From Pseudodesulfovibrio thermohalotolerans (GTDB taxonomy: Bacteria > Desulfobacterota > Desulfovibrionia > Desulfovibrionales > Desulfovibrionaceae): 64,000 nt of DNA. Under the pieces are notes generated by a model, which saw nothing but the letters and a program-made list of their open reading frames with translations, was not told the DNA's origin and ran no database searches. Location: the NCBI RefSeq assembly GCF_021353295.2, contig NZ_CP120635.1, forward strand, positions 186,001 to 250,000. Reading direction: 5' to 3'. Shown here in pieces: positions 55,558-63,557 of this stretch. How positions within the stretch are numbered: position 1 is the first letter of the stretch; each line of letters starts with the position of its first letter. Made by a program: the position numbers and the translations under genes.

Positions 55558-56838
55558 ATGATCGTCACCTGCCCGAATTGCGAGACCAGCTACAACCTGC
55601 CCGATGAAAAAGTTCCGGCCGGCGGGGCCAAGGTCAAGTGCTCAAAGTGCGCGCACGTATTCAAGGTGGAGTTGCCTCCGGCCACTCCCGAGGAAGAGGT
55701 CGAGGCGCTGCTTGAGGACAACGAGCGAGGTGTGGACACCGCTGCGGGCGAGGATTTCGACAAGACGTTCGACGACGTTGCCGCCGGTGACGCCGAAGTC
55801 GCCGCCGAGGCTGCCGAAGTGGCCGGGGCGCCCGACGAGGAAGAGTTCCCGGCATCGGATGCGGCCGACGAGATCGTCGAGGAAATGCCCGATACGGACG
55901 ATCTGTTCGAAGAGGAAGCCCCCGCCGCCGATGGCGTGGAGGTTCCGGCCGAAGCGGAGGACGACCTGTTCGCCGACCTGGGCGGCGGAAAGGACGAAGA
56001 ATCCGACGACCTGTTCGCCGAAGAGGAAGACGTGGAAGACGCCGAGTCCGACGGTCTGTTCGTCGACGAGGGCGAACGCGGCGACGATCTGTTCGCGGAC
56101 GAGGGCGACGAGGATGACGGAGACCTGTTCGAGGACGCCGACGAGGCGGAGATCGATGATTCACGGGCGCTTTTCCCTTCCGAAGACGAGGGGGACGAGG
56201 CGGCCGCCGACCTGGGCGGAAGCCTGGAGCTCGACGAGAAGTCGAAGCCCGGCAGCAGCAAGTCCCTGGGCTGTTTGATCGTTCTGCTTATCCTTGCCGT
56301 GGCCATCGGCGCGGCCATCTATTTCCGGGTCTGGACCTTCGCGGGCGTCAACCTTGGCGCCATGCTCAAGGACGTGCCCTTCGTGGGGCAGTTGTTCGCG
56401 GAGGACAACGGCGGCGAAGCGCCCGCTCCGGGCGAGTCCCCGGCCGAGCGAGTGCGCAAGATCGAGCTGAAGAACGTCAAGCAGTATTACGTGGCCAACG
56501 AGAAGGTGGGCAACCTGTTCGTGGTCGAGGGCAAGGCCGTCAACAAGTTTTCCAAGCCCAAGGAAAGGGTCGAGGTCGAGGTGGTTCTCTACGACGCGGG
56601 AAACAACGTCCTGACCTCCCAGTCGCTCCTGTGCGGCAATGTGCTGTCGCAGTTCCAGCTTCAGGTGCAGAGCGAAAATGAGATCAAGGAGGGGTTGGCC
56701 TCGGATGTGGGCATTCTCTCCAACAACACGTTCATCAGGCCCGGCGCGTCCACGCCCTTCATGGCCGTATTCTTCGAGCCCCCGGCAGGGGTCAAGGAGT
56801 TCCTGGTCAAGGTTGTGGACGTGAGCGACCCGAAATAG
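55558..56838 (+). CDS. Zinc-ribbon, acidic-repeat membrane protein (MJ0042/DUF3426 type)
   Basis: This 426-residue protein begins with an MJ0042-type zinc ribbon 'CPNCETSYNLP...CSKC'. Then comes a ~190-residue, highly acidic low-complexity stretch with repeated 'DDLF(A/V)(E/D)' units (about 120-205), and one membrane helix at about 240-260 ('LGCLIVLLILAVAIGAAIYF'). A C-terminal DUF3426-like domain follows. The zinc ribbon and acidic arm should lie in the cytoplasm. The role is unknown; it could dock other proteins through the DDLF units. A terminator follows. Confidence 0.8.
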   Translation: MIVTCPNCETSYNLPDEKVPAGGAKVKCSKCAHVFKVELPPATPEEEVEALLEDNERGVDTAAGEDFDKTFDDVAAGDAEVAAEAAEVAGAPDEEEFPASDAADEIVEEMPDTDDLFEEEAPAADGVEVPAEAEDDLFADLGGGKDEESDDLFAEEEDVEDAESDGLFVDEGERGDDLFADEGDEDDGDLFEDADEAEIDDSRALFPSEDEGDEAAADLGGSLELDEKSKPGSSKSLGCLIVLLILAVAIGAAIYFRVWTFAGVNLGAMLKDVPFVGQLFAEDNGGEAPAPGESPAERVRKIELKNVKQYYVANEKVGNLFVVEGKAVNKFSKPKERVEVEVVLYDAGNNVLTSQSLLCGNVLSQFQLQVQSENEIKEGLASDVGILSNNTFIRPGASTPFMAVFFEPPAGVKEFLVKVVDVSDPK

Positions 56839-56869
56839 GGGAGTCCGAGCCTTGAGAAACGGACGATTC

Positions 56870-56901
56870 AGCGGATGGATACGCCACTCCATCCGCTTTT
56901 T
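56870..56901 (+). terminator. Terminator after the zinc-ribbon gene
   Basis: AGCGGATGGA (56870-56879) pairs with TCCATCCGCT (56888-56897), followed by T's. The remaining ~250 bp to atpZ hold a possible Rex box but no gene. Confidence 0.85.
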
Positions 56902-57069
56902 CATGGGGCCGTTACAAAAATCGGGATATTTTTCACATATAGGGTGTGCGTATGCCCCAAACTGCCGGATTTTAGGTCTTTTTAGCTATTGCGGAAAGTT
57001 CGAAAAAGGGTCATCGTTTCTGAAAAAGACGTTGACGGGAATTGGCGGCGTATGCTACTCCTCCTCCAC

Positions 57070-57087
57070 TTGTGAAGGATTGCACGA
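57070..57087 (+). promoter_or_regulatory. Candidate Rex box upstream of the F0 ATP synthase genes
   Basis: TTGTGAA-GGAT-TGCACGA matches the Rex palindrome (TTGTGAA-N4-TTCACAA) in 12 of 14 positions. It lies 66 bp before atpZ. Since rex lies at the end of the same cluster, local NADH/NAD control is plausible. Confidence 0.55.
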
Positions 57088-57153
57088 AATGCCTGAGCGG
57101 GGTGGCAAGCCACTGCCGACGCTCGTGTATCCCAGCCTTTGCGAGGTGTAAAC

Positions 57154-57456
57154 ATGTTCTTTTCAAAAGACGATCGGTGGGTGAACATCACTCAGCTGGG
57201 GGGCACCGCCGGAACGATGGGGCTGCACATCGTATCGGCAACCGTCGTCGGCCTGACCTTCGGGTATTTTCTGGATAAATACTTCGGGACCAGGCCTTGG
57301 CTGATAATGATCTTTTTCTTTCTGGGGATCATCGCCGGGTTCAAGATGGTTTTCGAGGATTTCAGGCGTCTCCAGAGGCGTGAAGAAGCTAAAAGAGCTG
57401 GTTCTTTGAAACAGGACGGAGAAAAGAGTGCTGGGCAGGATGAACCAAGGGCTTGA
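57154..57456 (+). CDS. atpZ: AtpZ/AtpI-family small membrane protein
   Basis: This 100-residue protein has two membrane helices ('LHIVSATVVGLTFGYFLDKYFG' and 'LIMIFFFLGIIAGFKMVFED', both partial here). It is the usual first gene of bacterial F0 clusters, probably helping assembly or Mg2+ supply. GAGGTG lies 5 bp before ATG 57154. The next gene overlaps its end by 29 bp. Confidence 0.82.
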   Translation: MFFSKDDRWVNITQLGGTAGTMGLHIVSATVVGLTFGYFLDKYFGTRPWLIMIFFFLGIIAGFKMVFEDFRRLQRREEAKRAGSLKQDGEKSAGQDEPRA

Positions 57457-57841
57457 ACGGCTGCTTGTCAGAAGCGGCTTCGCCAAGCCGGATGTGCGCA
57501 TCGTTGTCCGCAACCAGATTTATGTGTCGCTGGGGACCTCTCTAGTGATCATGCTGGCAACACTGTTTTCCCGGTGGTCTCTGGCCTATCTGGCGGGGGC
57601 GGTAATCGCCCTGGTCAACTTCTGGACGCTCGCCCGCGTGACCCAGTCGTTGGTCTACGACCAGAAGAGGGGACCATATCTGCTGTTTGTCATATTCATG
57701 GGAAAGATGGCTCTGAGCGGGCTGGCCCTGTGGTGGCTGATCGGAGTCGAACGAGTTCCTCACTGGGGGTTGATTGCGGGGCTCGGCACCGTGGTGGTCA
57801 ACATCACCGCGACCGGCCTGAGTCAGTTGGGGAAGAAATAG
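57428..57841 (+). CDS. atpI: ATP synthase subunit I (AtpI-like)
   Basis: This 137-residue protein has four hydrophobic stretches, as expected for AtpI-type proteins that assist c-ring assembly. The GTG start at 57428 has GGAG 6 bp upstream and overlaps atpZ; ATG 57440 is less likely. It is followed by atpB after 25 bp. Confidence 0.75.
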   Translation: MLGRMNQGLERLLVRSGFAKPDVRIVVRNQIYVSLGTSLVIMLATLFSRWSLAYLAGAVIALVNFWTLARVTQSLVYDQKRGPYLLFVIFMGKMALSGLALWWLIGVERVPHWGLIAGLGTVVVNITATGLSQLGKK

Positions 57842-57866
57842 CCGAACTGCTTAAGGAGGCTTTGAT

Positions 57867-58589
57867 ATGGGTTTTTCGGGCGGATTGCCGCATCCTCTCT
57901 TGTACATGGACATGCTGAAAAGCATCGGCCATTGGGGCGCCCAAGTTGAACACGCTCTCGGCGTGGAAAGCATCAACCACGTGCTCTACATGTGGCTGGT
58001 CATGGCCATCATCCTGGGTCTGGGCCTGATGGTCCGCAGCCGCCTGCAGTTGGTTCCCGGCGGCCTCCAGAACGTCTTCGAGACGATCATCGGGGGGCTG
58101 GAGGACTTTGTCGTCGCCAACCTCGGCGAGGAAGGCCGTCAGTTCATGCCGCTGCTGTGCACCATTTTCATTTTCATCCTGGGCATGAACTGGCTTGGCC
58201 TCGTGCCGGGCTGCGACGCGCCCACCGCGAACATCAACACGCCGGCTTCCATGGCCATCATCGTGTTCTGTTTCTATCAGTTCGTCGGCATCAAGAAATG
58301 GGGCTTCGGCTACATCAAGCATTTCATGGGCCCGGTCGGCTTCCTGGCTCCGCTCATGCTTATCCTTGAGCCCATTTCTCACCTTGCCCGTCCGCTCAGC
58401 CTGACTCTTCGTCTTTTCGGTAATATCCGCGGCGAGGAAATCGTTTTGATCCTGATGTTCTTCCTGGCGCCGATCCTCGGCTCCCTGCCGATGTACTTCC
58501 TGTTCATCCTGGCGAAGACCATCCAGGCATTCATCTTCTTCATGCTGACCATGCTGTACCTGCAGGGTGCCATCGAGCACGCTCACTAG
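57867..58589 (+). CDS. atpB: F0 ATP synthase subunit a
   Basis: This 240-residue protein forms the proton half-channels. Essential Arg is in 'LTLRLFGNIRGEE', with 'GMNWLGLVPG' and a C-terminal helix ending in 'YLQGAIEHAH' typical of the family. F1 genes and subunit b are not next to it, so the ATP synthase is split between loci, as in Desulfovibrio. Confidence 0.94.
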   Translation: MGFSGGLPHPLLYMDMLKSIGHWGAQVEHALGVESINHVLYMWLVMAIILGLGLMVRSRLQLVPGGLQNVFETIIGGLEDFVVANLGEEGRQFMPLLCTIFIFILGMNWLGLVPGCDAPTANINTPASMAIIVFCFYQFVGIKKWGFGYIKHFMGPVGFLAPLMLILEPISHLARPLSLTLRLFGNIRGEEIVLILMFFLAPILGSLPMYFLFILAKTIQAFIFFMLTMLYLQGAIEHAH

Positions 58590-58662
58590 ACGAAGTCTGC
58601 TTAATTTGGGGAAATGGTCCTTGGACCACAACAATATTACGTAATCCATTTGGAGGATTAAC

Positions 58663-58971
58663 ATGAAAATCGCGAAGATTCTGTTTTCCACCCTGGCAAT
58701 GGTTCTGGTCGCGTCCGTCGCCTTCGCCGCTGAAGGTGCCGATCCCGTCATGTCCGCCAAGGCCTACGCCACCGCCATCGGCATGGGCATCGCCGCCGGT
58801 CTCTGCGGTATCGGTCAGGGCATGGGTGTGAAGGGCGCCTGTGAAGGCATCGCCCGCAACCCCGAAGCCGGTGGTCAGCTGTCCACTACCCTGATTCTCG
58901 GCCTGGCCTTCATCGAGTCCCTGGCCATTTACGCCCTGGTCGTCAACCTGATCCTGCTCTTCGTCGTCTAG
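58663..58971 (+). CDS. atpE: F0 ATP synthase subunit c with an N-terminal signal-like extension
   Basis: This 102-residue protein has an N-terminal segment ('[22 protein letters not shown]') that looks like a signal peptide, then the two-helix c subunit. The ion-binding Glu is in '[11 protein letters not shown]'; Gln in 'GIGQG', Ser after Glu and Tyr nearby are the residues that form part of Na+ sites in Na+-type rings, but Thr is Leu here. GGAGG precedes ATG. A terminator follows. Confidence 0.93.
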   Translation: MKIAKILFSTLAMVLVASVAFAAEGADPVMSAKAYATAIGMGIAAGLCGIGQGMGVKGACEGIARNPEAGGQLSTTLILGLAFIESLAIYALVVNLILLFVV

Positions 58972-58994
58972 TTTCAGGTTTACGGAGTCCTTTC

Positions 58995-59020
58995 AAAGGG
59001 AGGCCTCGGCCTCCCTTTTT
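58995..59020 (+). terminator. Terminator after atpE
   Basis: AAAGGGAGGC (58995-59004) pairs with GCCTCCCTTT (59009-59018) around CTCG, followed by T's. Confidence 0.88.
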
Positions 59021-59031
59021 CAGCCTCTTTC

Positions 59032-59049
59032 ATGTTAAGAATTTCACAT
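59032..59049 (+). promoter_or_regulatory. Candidate Rex box upstream of rex
   Basis: ATGTTAA-GAAT-TTCACAT matches the Rex palindrome in 11 of 14 positions, 36 bp before the likely rex start. Autoregulation is suggested. Confidence 0.45.
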
Positions 59050-59085
59050 ACCGGAAAGCCTCTTGACCGGAAAGAGCCCAAAGTT

Positions 59086-59718
59086 ATGAAAAGCGAACAC
59101 ATCCCTAAAGCAACCATCGGACGGCTCGCCGTCTACATTCAGGTCCTCGAAAACCTCCTTCGGGACGGCAACGATGTCGTATCCTCGGAGCGCCTGGCCC
59201 GGGCCTGCTCGGTCAACTCCTCCCAGATCCGAAAGGACCTTGCGTACTTCGGTGAATTCGGCGTACGCGGCGTTGGCTACTACGTTCAGGAATTGATTAC
59301 TTCCATCAAGCAGTCGCTCGGCATCGACCGACTCTGGAAGTGCGCCCTCATCGGCGTGGGCAACATGGGCAGCGCCCTGCTTCGGCATCATGATTTCGAG
59401 AAGCGCGGGTTCAAGATCTGCGCGGCCTTCGACTGCGACCCGGACAAGATCGGGCTTGAGTTCGAGGGCATGGAGATCGTCTGCCCCACCCATCTCAAGG
59501 AACGTGCGCCCGAGCTGAACCTCGAGATCGGTATTATCGCCACGCCGCCGGACCGCGCCCAGCGTGCGGCCAACCACCTGGTGGAGGCCAACATCCGCGG
59601 TATCATCAACTTCGCGCCGTCGAGGATCAACGTGCCCAAGCACATCCCCGTCGAGTACGTAGACTTTTTTGACCACCTATACTCCATTGCATTCCAGATA
59701 ACGCTCGGTAGCGATTAG
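59086..59718 (+). CDS. rex: Redox-sensing transcriptional repressor Rex
   Basis: This 210-residue protein senses the NADH/NAD+ ratio and leaves DNA when NADH is high. It has an N-terminal winged helix ('SVNSSQIRKDLAYFGEFGVRG', in short SxxQIRKDL), the Rossmann motif 'LIGVGNMGSALL', and the C-terminal helix 'DHLYSIAFQI' that swaps between subunits. The family's usual start is 'MKSEHIPKATIGRL', hence 59086. It sits after the F0 genes, as in Desulfovibrio. Confidence 0.94.
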   Translation: MKSEHIPKATIGRLAVYIQVLENLLRDGNDVVSSERLARACSVNSSQIRKDLAYFGEFGVRGVGYYVQELITSIKQSLGIDRLWKCALIGVGNMGSALLRHHDFEKRGFKICAAFDCDPDKIGLEFEGMEIVCPTHLKERAPELNLEIGIIATPPDRAQRAANHLVEANIRGIINFAPSRINVPKHIPVEYVDFFDHLYSIAFQITLGSD

Positions 59719-60617
59719 GGTAGAAGACACCCATTCCTTTGTAGGAGTTTGTCCCGACAGCGGGGCAGGCGTCTTGTGTTTGTGGAAAGCCGTCACGCGG
59801 CTGGGTCCATAGGCACTGTATTGTCTTGCGCCAGGTATGCGCCTGTCACGGACGTTGCCATTGCCCGTTCATCTCGCGGATTGCCGCTCCTCCTCGCGCC
59901 GGACTCCAGTAGGCATCGTTTTGCCTTGTGCTCCGGGTTAGTCGGACACGGCCCTTCAGAAGTCCTGGATGATCTCAGGCTTGGTCCTCATGCTTGGGGA
60001 GAGCCGTCACGCGGCTGAGCCCTCAAGCCCGACATTCCCCTGCTGCAATGTAATGAAATATCTTCTCGCCGCGGCCCCATCCCGCAGAGCGGCACCAACA
60101 AGGATGGGAAGGGAGAAGAGGCGGGAGACTGAGAGTAGAGGAGAGGGCTAGCCCTTTTCAAAGGGTATCCACCATGTTTCTACGCTCTCTTTTCAAGAAG
60201 GAAGCGGGCAGTCACCTTTGACCTATTGGGGAGTCAAACGGAGCTATGCGTAATTCACACATGCCGTCTGAAAATACCCCTTGTTCACTGATGGTCGTGT
60301 GGACCTCATTTCGGGTCAATTCAACACGCCCATGACGGTCTTTATGGTGCGAAGAAACATTTGATCTAGGCCGATGTTAATATCCTGAAAAGGGCCATTC
60401 GGCCTGGAGCGTACTTTTCGGGTGAAAAGTACGATGGGGCTGTCTCTGTTGCAGAGCTACTCGCTTCTTGGCGTACACGGCTGGCCATCCAATATTCCGC
60501 ATATTGAGTGAGTTGATACAACTGTGAGAGCGTGACAAATGGGATGGCCGCCCCGAGCTTGTTTCGGAAGCAGTTCATTTATGGGGCCATCGACCCGGCG
60601 TCGGCTATTATAAGAGG
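59719..60617. other. Gene-poor intergenic region
   Basis: About 900 bp without a convincing gene. It holds two copies of AGCCG-TCACG-CGGCT (near 59787 and 60005), diverged repeats 'TAGGCACTGTATTG' / 'TAGGCATCGTTTTG' about 100 bp apart, and a CCCTTTTCAAAGGG palindrome (60152-60165), also found at 29160-29173. A 70-codon minus-strand frame at 60366-60578 has no recognisable motif. Confidence 0.6.
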
Positions 60618-60666
60618 AAAAAAAGCACCTGCCCTGCGGCCGTTTCCCTGGCCGCAGGGCAGGTGC
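60618..60666 (-). terminator. Very strong terminator for the aldo/keto reductase operon
   Basis: GCACCTGCCCTGCGGCC (60625-60641) pairs perfectly over 17 bp with GGCCGCAGGGCAGGTGC (60650-60666). On the minus strand a T run follows at 60624-60618. Confidence 0.93.
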
Positions 60667-60677
60667 GGATAAAACGG

Positions 60678-61622
60678 CTATTCTCCGTCCCAGATGTTTT
60701 CAAGGGTGTAGGGCGACCCTTTTAGCATCCAGTGTGAACCATCAAGGAAACGGTAGCTCATATCCATAGCCGAAATGATGGCCATGTCGGCCTCGGCAAG
60801 TTCAAGATCGGCGGCGGCAAGGTTTTGCCGAAGCCGCTCAGGATTTGTCGACTTGGGAATGACGGACGTTCCCCGGGAGACGGCCCAGCCGAGCAGTATT
60901 GACGCCGGCGTGGTGCCGAGTCTTTCCGCCATGGCCAGGATATCCGGATGATTGAGCAGCCCTGGCTCTCCTTCTTTGTGTTGGTGGGCCGGACGGTGCT
61001 TGGACCCCAAGGGTGCAAAGCCGGTGATGCCCATGCCGTTGGCCTGGCAATAGGCGCGCATCTTGTTTTGCTGGAGATAGGGATGCATTTCCACTTGGCT
61101 GACGGCTGGCAGAATCGAGCCCTTGTCCAGCAGAACCTGAATCTTTTTCATGCTGAAATTGGATGTGCCGATGTGCCGCACGAGTCCCGCTCGTACACAG
61201 TCCTCCAGGGCGCTCCACGTCTCCAATGCGTGTTCTTCGGTCCAGGCTATAAGATCACTCCCGGACTGAGGATACATGACCGTGTGTGAAAGCTGCACGG
61301 GCCAATGGATGAGATAAAGATCCAGGTAGTCAAGACCGAGAGCCTCAAGGGACCGCTCCAGGGCTGGCCGGACGTCCTTCGGGCACTGGGAGTTGTTCCA
61401 GAGCTTGGAAGTGATCCAAAGCTCACGTCGCGGAACAGGCGTTGCGGCAAGGGCCTCGCCGACTTCGTTTTCATTGCCGTATACGTGGGCACAATCCACG
61501 TGCCGGTAGCCGATGCGCAAAGCCTCGGTCACGGCGCGGGCGACTTCACCTTTGGCTGCCTGCCATGTCCCCAGACCGAGAGCGGGCATTTTCGCTCCCG
61601 TATGCAACATGATGTATTTCAT
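60678..61622 (-). CDS. Aldo/keto reductase
   Basis: This 314-residue NADPH-dependent carbonyl reductase has Asp and Tyr in 'HVDCAHVYGNE', Lys in 'WITSKLW' and His in 'YLIHWPVQ', the complete catalytic tetrad. GAGG lies 5 bp before ATG 61622. It follows dctM by 66 bp on the same strand and is closed by a strong terminator, so it is likely co-transcribed with the TRAP genes and acts on the imported compound or a derivative. Confidence 0.88.
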   Translation of the reverse strand: MKYIMLHTGAKMPALGLGTWQAAKGEVARAVTEALRIGYRHVDCAHVYGNENEVGEALAATPVPRRELWITSKLWNNSQCPKDVRPALERSLEALGLDYLDLYLIHWPVQLSHTVMYPQSGSDLIAWTEEHALETWSALEDCVRAGLVRHIGTSNFSMKKIQVLLDKGSILPAVSQVEMHPYLQQNKMRAYCQANGMGITGFAPLGSKHRPAHQHKEGEPGLLNHPDILAMAERLGTTPASILLGWAVSRGTSVIPKSTNPERLRQNLAAADLELAEADMAIISAMDMSYRFLDGSHWMLKGSPYTLENIWDGE

Positions 61623-61688
61623 GATGACCTCGACAAAGCGGCTCCGCCAGAGACTGACGGAGCCGGTTGTAATCATTGACGGATAAGG

Positions 61689-62987
61689 CTACTGCCCTGC
61701 GCCGATGGCTGCTGGGAGCCATGTGCTGAGGAACGGGCAGTAAACCACGATAATGATGCATATCGTCAGGACCAGCAGATACGGCAGAACGGCCAGCGAG
61801 ATCTTTTCCACCGACAGGTTCGCGATACGTGAGGCCACAAAGAGGTTAACGCCCAATGGCGGGGTAAGCATGGCCACCTCGTTGGTGATGACCATAATCA
61901 CACCGAAGTGGATCGGGTCGATGCCGAGGCCGGTCACCATGGGGAGAAGCACCGGGGCCAGGATAATCATGGTGGACAGCGTCTCCATGAACATGCCCAG
62001 GAAGTACAGGATGCCCACGATCATCAGCAGGACGATCGCCGGGTCCTTGGAAACCCCGAGGACCATGTTCGCCAGGCGCAGGGGAGCCTGCTCGTAGGTC
62101 AGAATCTTTCCAAAGAGCGTGGATGCGCCCACGATAAGCAGGACCGTACCGGAAAGCATGGCTCCTTCCAGCAGGGACAGCTTTATATGTTTCCATCTCA
62201 GGGCCTTGTTGATGACTATGCCGACAAACAGGGCCCAAACGATGGCGATAACCGAAGCCTCAACAGGCGTAGCCATGCCCGAATAGATGGACCCCAGGAT
62301 GATGAAGGGAGTCGCCAGGGCAAAGCCGCCTTTGGAAAGACTTTTCAAAAAGACTTTCAAATTGAACGGGGGCTGTTCCTCGTTGACTTTGACCCCTTCA
62401 AGCTTCGCCTTGATCATGGCCATGGAGGTCATGAAGACGGCGACCATCAGGCCGGGAACGATGCCCGCCGTGAACATGGCGGTCACGGACACGTTGGCCA
62501 GAATGGCAAAAATGATCATGGGGTTGCTCGGCGGCAACAAAATGCCGATGGTGCCGCCCGATGATGCCGAAGCAGCGGCATAAGACGGTGTGTACCCGCT
62601 GCGCACCATGGACGGAATCATCAGGGTGCCGATGGCTGCCACGGTTCCCGGTCCGGAGCCAGAGATGGCGGCGAAGAAGGTGCAGGCCATGATGGTGGTG
62701 ATGCCGAGGCCGCCGGGCAGGCGTCCGACAAGCTGCTTCACCACGTCGATGATCTGCTTGGTGATGTTGCCGTGCTCCATGAGGGTACCGGCAATGACGA
62801 AGCAGGGAATGGCCAGAAGCGGGAACAGGTTCACGCCGTCGAACAGCGAGTTGTGGATAATGGACAGCGGGAGATAGCCGCAGGTCATGATGGCGACGAT
62901 GGCTGAAATGATCAACGACATGAAGATGGGCATGCCGATGAAGAAACAGACAACCAAAGACACGATGGTTATGGAGAGAGTGGACAT
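61689..62987 (-). CDS. dctM: TRAP transporter large permease
   Basis: This 432-residue protein has about twelve membrane helices and the DctM signature with 'SGSGPGTVAAIGTLMIP' and 'LLPPSNPMII'. It moves an organic acid or related solute driven by an ion gradient. It starts 1 bp into the end of dctQ (TAATG), the usual TRAP arrangement. Confidence 0.93.
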   Translation of the reverse strand: MSTLSITIVSLVVCFFIGMPIFMSLIISAIVAIMTCGYLPLSIIHNSLFDGVNLFPLLAIPCFVIAGTLMEHGNITKQIIDVVKQLVGRLPGGLGITTIMACTFFAAISGSGPGTVAAIGTLMIPSMVRSGYTPSYAAASASSGGTIGILLPPSNPMIIFAILANVSVTAMFTAGIVPGLMVAVFMTSMAMIKAKLEGVKVNEEQPPFNLKVFLKSLSKGGFALATPFIILGSIYSGMATPVEASVIAIVWALFVGIVINKALRWKHIKLSLLEGAMLSGTVLLIVGASTLFGKILTYEQAPLRLANMVLGVSKDPAIVLLMIVGILYFLGMFMETLSTMIILAPVLLPMVTGLGIDPIHFGVIMVITNEVAMLTPPLGVNLFVASRIANLSVEKISLAVLPYLLVLTICIIIVVYCPFLSTWLPAAIGAGQ

Positions 62988-63496
62988 TACGCATCCCCTC
63001 CAGTGATTTTAGCAAGACTCATCAATTCATGGTTTTTGATAAGGTGCCAATATTTTATGATCAATCTTACGTTCATCAGCAAAAAGCTGGCGGGCAGCAT
63101 GGCTTCCACATAGCCCTTGACGATCCCCAGTGTCGGGGAGACCTCGGGAAACGCGAAGGCATCCCGGAGAACCAGAACCGACTGATAAGCGATAAAGAAG
63201 TTTGCCACCATCCAGAGCGTGTCCGTGAACATGAGGAGAGCCACTCTGCACTTGGGCGGTAGGACCATAAACTGGGCGCTGATGCGTACGTGTTGGGAAT
63301 GTTTTACGGCCAGTACGCCCCCCATGTACACGGACCAGATGAAGCTGTAGCGGGACAACTCCTCGGTCCATGCCAGGGACGAACTGAGTACAAAACGCAT
63401 AAAGACCTGCAACGTGAGGGCAAACACCATTGTCGCAATCAAAATCATGCAGGCGCCTTCCTCAAAGTTGGTAAAGAATTTTTTAATCATAGACAT
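62987..63496 (-). CDS. dctQ: TRAP transporter small permease
   Basis: This 169-residue protein has four membrane helices and the conserved 'WTEELSRYSFIWSVYMGG' region (key residues W, E, E, R). It forms the transport unit with DctM. It lies 61 bp after the end of the binding-protein gene. Confidence 0.92.
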   Translation of the reverse strand: MSMIKKFFTNFEEGACMILIATMVFALTLQVFMRFVLSSSLAWTEELSRYSFIWSVYMGGVLAVKHSQHVRISAQFMVLPPKCRVALLMFTDTLWMVANFFIAYQSVLVLRDAFAFPEVSPTLGIVKGYVEAMLPASFLLMNVRLIIKYWHLIKNHELMSLAKITGGDA

Positions 63497-63557
63497 TCTC
63501 GAATTACCATTGGGGGAGATTATGGGCGGGCCGCAACCCGCCCGTTTGCTTTCAAGT

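Noticed and set aside
57032..57056. TTGACG / TATGCT promoter before atpZ
   Set aside because: The spacing of 13 bp is too short for a sigma70 promoter.
60366..60578. Seventy-codon minus-strand frame as a transposase remnant
   Set aside because: No transposase motif or ends are recognisable.
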